Shown: in pieces, positions 58,343-64,000 of the stretch
Position numbering within the stretch: the first letter of the stretch is position 1
How the letters are laid out: every line of letters begins with the position of its first letter
Assembly: GCF_025685575.1 (NCBI RefSeq)
Contig: NZ_JAGSYD010000001.1
Location: forward strand, 871,852-935,851
Reading direction: 5' to 3'
DNA: 64,000 nucleotides
From: Granulicella cerasi
GTDB taxonomy: Bacteria; Acidobacteriota; Terriglobia; Terriglobales; Acidobacteriaceae
Notes under the pieces: model-generated
What the model saw: the letters and a program-made list of their open reading frames with translations, nothing else
The model's database searches: none
Told to the model about the DNA's origin: nothing
Position numbers and translations under genes: made by a program

Positions 58343-59131
58343 ATGAGCACTTCGCAGCAAAGAGCATTTCGCATCGGCGTCGCCGGGCCTGTGGGCTCCG
58401 GCAAGACCGCGCTGGTTGACGCGCTGAGCCGCCGTCTGCGCGACGAAATCAATCTCGCCGTCGTCACCAACGATATCTACACGATGGAGGATGCGCAGTT
58501 CCTCATGCGCCAGGGCACGCTGGATGTCTCGCGCATTCGCGGCGTAGAGACGGGTGGTTGCCCGCACGCAGCGATCCGCGAAGATGCCTCGATGAACCTC
58601 GAAGCGATTGAGGATCTCGAGCGCGAGCATGCTGGGCTTGAACTGATCCTTGTCGAGAGCGGTGGCGACAACCTCTCGGCTGCGTTCAGCCCTGAGCTCG
58701 TCGATGAGTGGATCTATGTGATCGATGTAGCAGGTGGCGACAAGGTGCCGCGCAAAGGTGGGCCTGGTGTCACGCGCTCGTCGCTGCTGGTGATCAACAA
58801 GATCGACCTCGCCGAGATGGTCGGCTCGTCGCTTGAAGTGATGGACCGCGACTCGCGCAAGATGCGCGGCGAGCGTCCGTTTTTGTTTACGGACCTCAAG
58901 AGCGGTAAGGGCTTGAGCAACGTCGTTGCGTGGATCAAAGAGCAGCTCGCAAGTCCTGAGCGTCGTGAACTCGGCACTGTCGAGATGCCCGGAGGGCTTA
59001 CGCTCGGCGGCCATAGCCACTCGCACGGCTCGCTCACCGAGTGGGACAGCCTGCACACGCACTTCGATGGCACGACGCATGAACACACGCTGCGCTATGG
59101 CAGTGTGGCGAAGCCTGAAGGTGAAAAGTAA
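58343..59131 (+). CDS. ureG: Urease accessory GTPase UreG with His-rich C-terminal tail
   Basis: This 262-residue UreG has the P-loop [12 protein letters not shown] (residues 15-26), [13 protein letters not shown] with the nickel-binding C73-P-H75, the [16 protein letters not shown] segment, and [10 protein letters not shown]. Ordinary UreG ends near 205. The extra 55 residues carry seven histidines (224, 226, 228, 238, 240, 246, 248) in HSHSH, HTH and HEH groups. No ureE is in the window, so the tail may take over nickel storage or delivery. ATG 58343 has AGGAG about 8 bases upstream. Confidence 0.92.
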   Translation: MSTSQQRAFRIGVAGPVGSGKTALVDALSRRLRDEINLAVVTNDIYTMEDAQFLMRQGTLDVSRIRGVETGGCPHAAIREDASMNLEAIEDLEREHAGLELILVESGGDNLSAAFSPELVDEWIYVIDVAGGDKVPRKGGPGVTRSSLLVINKIDLAEMVGSSLEVMDRDSRKMRGERPFLFTDLKSGKGLSNVVAWIKEQLASPERRELGTVEMPGGLTLGGHSHSHGSLTEWDSLHTHFDGTTHEHTLRYGSVAKPEGEK

Positions 59132-59132
59132 C

Positions 59133-60725
59133 TTAGCGCCTGGGCTGTATCGACATCACGTCGAGCAACTCATCGCGTCGCGCATGAAAGACAACGCGCG
59201 GGCCATACGCATAGAAGTCCGGTTGGAAATACAGAAAGATCCAGGGGGCCTCGTCACGGAACACCTGCTGCATGTGGTTGATGATCGCGGTTTCCTGCGC
59301 GGGGTCGCGCACGCCTTCGAGCGCGTGCAGGTCCTCACGCCAGGCCTTGCTGTCCCACTCGCCGGTGTTGGTGTTCGCAAGCTTGGTGGGGAAGAGCGAG
59401 AGGTCAAAGAGCGGACTCCACAACGCGCCGCCGTTGCCGGAAAGGAAGAGTTCTCCGACCTCGTGCTGTCGTGCACGCGGAGCGAAGACGCTATTGAAGT
59501 CCATCGCCTCAACGGTGGTCGCGACACCGACGTCGCCGAGATATTGCGCGACGGCCTGCGCTACGTTCACGTCCTCGAGATAGCGCGAACGCGGCCCTTG
59601 CAGCGTGAGATGAAAGCGCACACCATCCGTCTTGCGCGGATACCCCGCAGCGTCGAGCAGATGCTCGGCCTTGTCGGGATCGTAGGGGTACGCTGCAACG
59701 CTCGTGTGCTCCTTCTGCACGGGGCTTGCCATTCGCTCACACGGATGCTGCAGCAATTGTGCGCAGAGTGTCGGCACATCGACGGCGTACTCCAGAGCCT
59801 GTCGCACAGCCTTCTTCTGGATAGCCGCACCACCTTCCGTCTGCGAGAACTTCGGCGACAGGTTGAACCCGACGAAGATGCGTCGCGTGCCGTTTACGGC
59901 TTGCACCTTCGCGCTGCCCGACGTGTTGATAGCTGCCACCTGGTCCGGCGGAACATTGGAGATCACATCGAGATTGCCTGCAAGCAATTCAGCAACACGC
60001 GTGCTTGCTTCGGGAATGATGCGGAACACCACGCGCGCAAACGGCGCCTTCACCAGCGTGTACTGCGGGTTGCGCTCCAGCACGATGCGGTCGTCGCGTG
60101 CCCACTCCACCATGCGATAGGGGCCTGTCGCGTATGCGTGCGAGGCCGCAGCCGCAGGAGCAAGATGTTCGTAGTCTTTGCGGCAGAGCATGTACGCCTG
60201 CGACAACATGCCCGGCACTTGCGAAGAGTAGGCTCGTACGCGGACCGTTGCATCGCTGTCGTTGTTCGCCCATGCCTTCTCAAAACCGATTGCGGAGTAC
60301 ACGAACGCAGGCAGATTGCCGTAGAAGCCATTGCTGTGGTCGGCCGCGCGGTTCAGCGTGTAGACCACGTCCTGCGCGGTGAATCGCGAGCCGTCGCCGC
60401 AGTGAAGATCGTTGCGAAGATGAAAAGTAATCTCATTGCCCGCATCGTTCCACGTGTAGCTCGAAGCCATCGAAGGAACGACCTGACCCTCTGCGGTGAT
60501 CGTCAGCAGCCTGCCCCACAGCAAGTTCGCGATGTTCACCGACGAGGCGGAGTTCAGGTTGTCGGGCTCCATCGACTCCATGTCCGACGACTGCGCAACG
60601 ACCAGCGTATCGGCCTTGGCCGTAGCAGCATGGTGTGCATGACGTGTGCGAACGATGACCCAAAGTACAAGCAGAAAGAGAAGCGTCAGAGCCACAGCGG
60701 CCTTCCGCAAAATGCGTCGATACAT
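59133..60725 (-). CDS. Orphan peptide/nickel-type solute-binding protein, N-terminally anchored
   Basis: This 530-residue family-5 binding protein contains ADTLVVAQSSDMESMEP, GNEITFHLRNDLHCGDGSRFTAQDVVYTLNRAADH and YATGPYRMVEWARDDRIVLERNPQY. It is clearly related to the protein at 38115-39722 and shares its uncleaved hydrophobic anchor (about 8-24). No permease or ATPase gene is nearby. It lies between urease and a nickel permease, so a nickel chelate or urea-like ligand is possible, as is sharing the transporter at 36062-41653. ATG 60725 has AGGAC about 8 bases upstream; the frame runs on to 60854 without support. Its stop is one base from the ureG stop. Confidence 0.87.
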   Translation of the reverse strand: MYRRILRKAAVALTLLFLLVLWVIVRTRHAHHAATAKADTLVVAQSSDMESMEPDNLNSASSVNIANLLWGRLLTITAEGQVVPSMASSYTWNDAGNEITFHLRNDLHCGDGSRFTAQDVVYTLNRAADHSNGFYGNLPAFVYSAIGFEKAWANNDSDATVRVRAYSSQVPGMLSQAYMLCRKDYEHLAPAAAASHAYATGPYRMVEWARDDRIVLERNPQYTLVKAPFARVVFRIIPEASTRVAELLAGNLDVISNVPPDQVAAINTSGSAKVQAVNGTRRIFVGFNLSPKFSQTEGGAAIQKKAVRQALEYAVDVPTLCAQLLQHPCERMASPVQKEHTSVAAYPYDPDKAEHLLDAAGYPRKTDGVRFHLTLQGPRSRYLEDVNVAQAVAQYLGDVGVATTVEAMDFNSVFAPRARQHEVGELFLSGNGGALWSPLFDLSLFPTKLANTNTGEWDSKAWREDLHALEGVRDPAQETAIINHMQQVFRDEAPWIFLYFQPDFYAYGPRVVFHARRDELLDVMSIQPRR

Positions 60726-60826
60726 GGCAGCAGTCCTGATTCTATGCGGGGATCCGCTGAGTCGAGCATAGCAATGCTTTCGCTCGAGTGCGGAGTCAGT
60801 GAACCAACCTACAAGGAAATTTTGCG

Positions 60827-61885
60827 ATGAAGATTTTCTCTTTGCGCGCATCATGGCGAAGCTTGCGTTCGCGCGGCCTCGTGCTTTGTATCGGGCTACT
60901 CCTCTTCAACATCGTCGCGTGGCTCTGGGCGCTCGCGGTGTTTCATGGGCATCCTGTATTGCTCGGCACGGCGTTTCTCGCGTACAGCTTTGGCCTGCGC
61001 CATGCCGTTGACGCGGACCACATTGCAGCCATCGACAACGTGACGCGCAAGCTGATGCAGCAAGGCCAGCAACCCGTTACGGTAGGGCTGCTCTTCTCGC
61101 TCGGCCACTCGACCATCGTGGTCATCGGTTCGGTGCTTATGGCTTCGGGCACACTGTTGCTGCAGCATCGGCTCGCAGCCTTTCGCGATGTCGGGAGCAT
61201 CATTGGTACGTGTGTGTCAGTGGCTTTTCTCTTCGGAATCGCGGTGCTCAACCTCGGCGTTTTCCGTTCGGTGTACGCGTCGTTTACGCGCGTACGCAAG
61301 GGAGCACCGTATATCGAAGTAGATGCCGATGCGCTGCTGGCAAACGGTGGTTTGCTTTCCCGCTTGCTGCGTCCGGTCTTCGGCATGGTGCAACAAAGCT
61401 GGCACATGTATCCACTCGGCGTGCTCTTTGGCCTGGGCTTTGATACAGCCACGGAGATTGGCCTGCTCAGCATCTCGGCCACAGAGGCATCGCGCGGTGT
61501 GTCACTGCATGCGACGCTGGTGTTTCCTGTGTTGTTCGCCGCAGGTATGTCTCTCGTGGACACCGCTGATAACCTGCTGATGATTGGCGCCTATGGATGG
61601 GCGTTCGTGAAGCCTGTGCGCAAGCTCTACTACAACATGACGCTGACGCTGGTCTCCGTCGTGGTGGCGTTTGCGATTGGTGGCGTTGAAGCTGCAGGGC
61701 TGCTTGCGGATCAGTTCCATCTGCGTGGCTCCCTGTGGGACCTCACTCGCTCGCTCAACGACAACCTTGGCAGATTGGGCTACGGCATCATTGCGTTCTT
61801 CGTGCTGAGCTGGCTGCTCTCTGCGTTGATCTATCGCTGGAACGGATTCGACGATCTCAATCCCGCAGACGCTTCGCCGGAGTAG
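60827..61885 (+). CDS. NiCoT-family nickel/cobalt permease
   Basis: This 352-residue membrane permease of the NiCoT family has the signature RHAVDADHIAAIDN (H59, D64, H65), LGHSTIVV, and GLGFDTATEIGLL in the middle, with about seven or eight helices. It imports Ni2+, which the neighbouring urease needs. CAAGGAAA precedes the ATG. It ends at a terminator shared with the MFS gene. Confidence 0.92.
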   Translation: MKIFSLRASWRSLRSRGLVLCIGLLLFNIVAWLWALAVFHGHPVLLGTAFLAYSFGLRHAVDADHIAAIDNVTRKLMQQGQQPVTVGLLFSLGHSTIVVIGSVLMASGTLLLQHRLAAFRDVGSIIGTCVSVAFLFGIAVLNLGVFRSVYASFTRVRKGAPYIEVDADALLANGGLLSRLLRPVFGMVQQSWHMYPLGVLFGLGFDTATEIGLLSISATEASRGVSLHATLVFPVLFAAGMSLVDTADNLLMIGAYGWAFVKPVRKLYYNMTLTLVSVVVAFAIGGVEAAGLLADQFHLRGSLWDLTRSLNDNLGRLGYGIIAFFVLSWLLSALIYRWNGFDDLNPADASPE

Positions 61886-61897
61886 ACGCGCAAAGCA

Positions 61898-61929
61898 AAC
61901 GCCTCTGCATCGGAAGATGCAGAGGCGTT
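61898..61929. terminator. Bidirectional terminator between convergent genes
   Basis: Arms of 14 bases (AACGCCTCTGCATC at 61898-61911 with its complement at 61916-61929) form a hairpin with a GGAA loop. It separates the NiCoT and MFS genes. Confidence 0.85.
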
Positions 61930-61950
61930 CGTTGGTGAGCGCTGTAAGAA

Positions 61951-63624
61951 CTAGTGTGCGTCCAGAGTGATTTTTCCCACGATCTTCGGTGGCCGCTTTA
62001 GCAGCAAGACTAGCGGTAGCAGCGCGATGAGGAGGTAGGCAAACAGCCTGAACTGGTCCATGTACGCCAGCAAAGCCGCCTGCGTCTGCACCTGGTGATA
62101 CAGCATTGCGAGCCCGGCGTAGTGCTGATCGGATGGACTTCCCAGCGTGGCCGAACCAGTCGCGCGAACGGTGGCCGCAGCAAGTCCGTTCGACGCTGTA
62201 ATCTGCGCACCCAGATAAGTCTGGTGCACCTGCGTCATGCGTTGCAGGAAGGTACTGGAGAGCGCAATGCCAATCGAACCGCCTTCGTTACGCACCAGCG
62301 CATAGATGCCAGCGGCGTTGCTCGTCTGATCTGCAGGAAGGAAGCGGAACATGATCGTCGATAGCGGCACCGTGGTCATGCCGAGGCCCATCACCTGGAT
62401 GATGCGCGGGAAGATCAGGCTTGCTTCGCCTACGCCGAGGTTCATCATGGACGCCCAGTAAGTGCCGACGGTCATCGTGACGATGCCCACGGCGATCATG
62501 CGGCGTGCGTCGTTTCCGCGGCTCAGCAGCCAGCCGACGAGCGGCACCTCGAGCATCGTGACGAGGCCTGCAGGCGACACCGCAATGCCGGCCGTCGTCG
62601 CGTCATAGCCCATCAGTTCCTGCATGTACTGCGGCAGCAGGAAGGTGGTTGCGTACAGCGACGTGTACATGCCCAACACGATGATGCAGCAGAAGAGGAA
62701 GTTGCGTTCACCCAGCAGGCGCAGGTTCACCACCGGGTTCTTGACGCGAAGCTCCCAGATGATGGCACCGACGATCGCGAAGACGGCGATGATCGCTGTC
62801 CACGTGATGAACGTGCTGCCGAGCCAGTCGAGTTCCTGTCCGCGGTCGAGCACGATTTCTGTTGCTGCAAGGCCGAGCGAAACGAGGCCAAGGCCGATCG
62901 CGTCGATCTTCAGAGGATGCTTTTTCAGCAGCGCGCGCGCTTTGACGAGATGCGGCGGGTCCTGCAGCACCATGCGCGTGAAGAATGCGCAGAGCACGCC
63001 GACCGGGATGTTGATGTAAAAGATCCAACGCCACGAGTAGTTATCAGTGATCCAGCCACCAAGCGTGGGGCCAAGCACTGGAGCGCAGAGGATCGCGACC
63101 GTGTAGACGGCCATCGCCATGCCGCGCTTTTCGCCGGGGAAGGCGTCGGCAAGAATGGCCTGCACGGAAGGCTGCAAGCCGCCGCCGCTCAGTCCCTGCA
63201 GCACGCGGAAGATGACCAGCGCGCCGAGTGTCGGAGCCAGACCGCAGGCGGCCGAAAACACAGTGAAGAGCACCACGGAGATCAGATAAAAGTTCTTGCG
63301 ACCGACCACGCTGGAGATCCAGCCGCTGATCGGAAGAATGATCGCATTGGCGACGAGGTAGCTCGTCAGCACCCAGGTGCTTTCGTCCTGCGACGCCGAA
63401 AGGCTGCCTGCGATGTGCGGCAGCGCGACGTTTGCGATGGAGGTATCGAGCACCTCCATGAAGGTACCCATCGTGACCACCAGTGCGATGATCCACGGAT
63501 TGAATACACGCGGCCCCGGCGCGGCTGCGGTTTCGAGCGGCACTCCGGGCTCGAACTCTGGCGCGCTCGGCGCGAGAGAATCCTCTGCGCGTTCTGCGGC
63601 CTCTTCTAAAGTGGCGTGACTCAC
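61951..63624 (-). CDS. DHA2-family MFS drug exporter (EmrB-like)
   Basis: This 557-residue transporter has about 14 helices and MFS marks: FMEVLDTSIANVALPHIAGSL near 55, the loop GRKNFYLISVV near 110, FRVLQGLSGGGLQPSVQAILAD near 140, and LGPTLGGWITDNYSWRWIFYINIPVG near 185. EmrB-type proteins export hydrophobic compounds, usually with a membrane-fusion partner, which is not seen here. It is divergent from the TetR gene, its likely repressor. Confidence 0.92.
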   Translation of the reverse strand: MSHATLEEAAERAEDSLAPSAPEFEPGVPLETAAAPGPRVFNPWIIALVVTMGTFMEVLDTSIANVALPHIAGSLSASQDESTWVLTSYLVANAIILPISGWISSVVGRKNFYLISVVLFTVFSAACGLAPTLGALVIFRVLQGLSGGGLQPSVQAILADAFPGEKRGMAMAVYTVAILCAPVLGPTLGGWITDNYSWRWIFYINIPVGVLCAFFTRMVLQDPPHLVKARALLKKHPLKIDAIGLGLVSLGLAATEIVLDRGQELDWLGSTFITWTAIIAVFAIVGAIIWELRVKNPVVNLRLLGERNFLFCCIIVLGMYTSLYATTFLLPQYMQELMGYDATTAGIAVSPAGLVTMLEVPLVGWLLSRGNDARRMIAVGIVTMTVGTYWASMMNLGVGEASLIFPRIIQVMGLGMTTVPLSTIMFRFLPADQTSNAAGIYALVRNEGGSIGIALSSTFLQRMTQVHQTYLGAQITASNGLAAATVRATGSATLGSPSDQHYAGLAMLYHQVQTQAALLAYMDQFRLFAYLLIALLPLVLLLKRPPKIVGKITLDAH

Positions 63625-63683
63625 CCACCGACTCCCAAAAATAGAAATAGCGTTCCGTCGTCAAAATGACCGAGGAGTCATAA

Positions 63684-63701
63684 AATGACTATACAGTCAT
63701 T
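63684..63701. promoter_or_regulatory. Palindromic operator candidate for the TetR/MFS pair
   Basis: AATGACT (63684-63690) and AGTCATT (63695-63701) are perfectly inverted with ATAC between. A second imperfect copy (ATGAC at 63666-63670, GTCAT at 63677-63681) precedes it. They lie 60 bases from the MFS ATG and 76 bases from the proposed TetR start. Confidence 0.65.
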
Positions 63702-63776
63702 CGATGCGGTGAAATCCCGTAGGACTCAAGCGTTTCAACAGCGGATTCACCCAAATCGCTGTGGTATTTTGGGTTC

Positions 63777-64000
63777 GTGCCCGCTGTCACGAAAACTTCA
63801 CGCACATCGTCTCGCCTGCGTTTGCGGCGTCGTCGTGAGCGCGCTGACCTCCGGCGATCCGAGATCATCACCGCAGCGCTGACGGTTTTCGCAAAACATG
63901 GATTCGCGAACACTCGCGCCGAAGATGTGGCAGAGCAGGCTGGCATCGCCAAAGGCACACTCTACCTTTACTTCGACTCTAAGGAAGCCATCTATGAGGC
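63777..64000 (+). CDS. TetR-family regulator (partial, runs off the window)
   Basis: The frame contains the TetR N-terminal helix-turn-helix: AALTVFAKHGFANTRAEDVAEQAGIAKGTLYLYFDSKEAIYE. GTG 63777 is the best start I can find and gives a long Arg-rich N-terminus. No strong ribosome site is present, so the start is uncertain. It is divergent from the MFS exporter gene and probably represses it. The C-terminal ligand domain lies outside the window. Confidence 0.85.
   Translation, partial: MPAVTKTSRTSSRLRLRRRRERADLRRSEIITAALTVFAKHGFANTRAEDVAEQAGIAKGTLYLYFDSKEAIYE

Noticed and set aside
58926..60830. A 634-codon plus-strand frame opposite the solute-binding protein
   Set aside because: It begins inside ureG and runs opposite a clear family-5 binding protein. 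No motif supports it.

Overview
The window looks like chromosomal DNA of a soil Acidobacterium (Terriglobia / Acidobacteriaceae type). Supporting signs are high GC with long antisense open frames, a giant TonB-dependent receptor with an N-terminal carboxypeptidase-regulatory-like domain, an NHL/propeller lipoprotein, an L,D-transpeptidase and a CorE-like ECF sigma factor. This is inference from gene content, not a database match. There is no CRISPR array, rRNA, recognisable tRNA or insertion sequence, and no gene-free stretch above 300 bases.

Region 1 (1-20300) is mostly housekeeping: gyrB, an MscS-like channel, an M48 metalloprotease pair, a YqeY-like protein, a propeller lipoprotein, dnaB, a VOC protein with a WYL regulator, an L,D-transpeptidase and a GT-C-like membrane protein. 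Embedded in it at 5331-7566 is a compact metal-response cassette. It holds a 25-residue peptide with nine cysteines in a perfect (CxCxx)4C pattern, an ECF sigma factor with a CxC linker and a Cys-rich tail (CorE-like), and an exported protein with a Met/His-rich loop.

Region 2 (20453-54246) is a catabolic super-cluster of about 28 genes. A minus-strand block (27884 down to 20453) holds a dihydropyrimidinase-like enzyme, a TIM-barrel protein, an amidohydrolase, an aminotransferase, a Gfo/Idh oxidoreductase and an unknown protein. A plus-strand block has an NHL/PAL-like propeller, a lysine-less pseudo-aminotransferase and a true aminotransferase. A nine-gene operon (31655-41653) combines two DUF4438-like proteins, an Ldh-family dehydrogenase, an M32 carboxypeptidase and a complete Dpp/Opp-type ABC transporter. 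A TonB receptor follows, then an epimerase with an M14 carboxypeptidase. A minus-strand ureide/deacylase operon encodes a ureidoglycolate lyase, a PuuE-like allantoinase, an AspA-like deacylase, a VOC protein and an SDR. A second Gfo/Idh enzyme and a GntR/FCD regulator close the region.

Region 3 (54383-61885) is a urease operon, ureF-ureD-ureAB(fused)-ureC-ureG, followed by an orphan peptide/nickel-type binding protein and a NiCoT nickel permease. UreG carries a His-rich C-terminal tail and no ureE is present. Region 4 is a DHA2-type MFS exporter divergent from a TetR regulator that runs off the end.

The thread joining regions 2 and 3 is a repeated operator-like motif, TTGT-N3-ACAA, or its extended form with TTGTATAAT half sites. 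It occurs in seven intergenic spots, including a near-perfect 28-base palindrome between the GntR gene and ureF. The simplest reading is one GntR/FadR-type regulon that takes in a peptide- or ureide-like nitrogen compound (TonB receptor, ABC transporter), trims it (M14, M32, AspA-like, amidohydrolases), releases glyoxylate and urea, and splits urea with urease. The substrate is not identified, and the allantoicase and earlier purine steps are not in the window.
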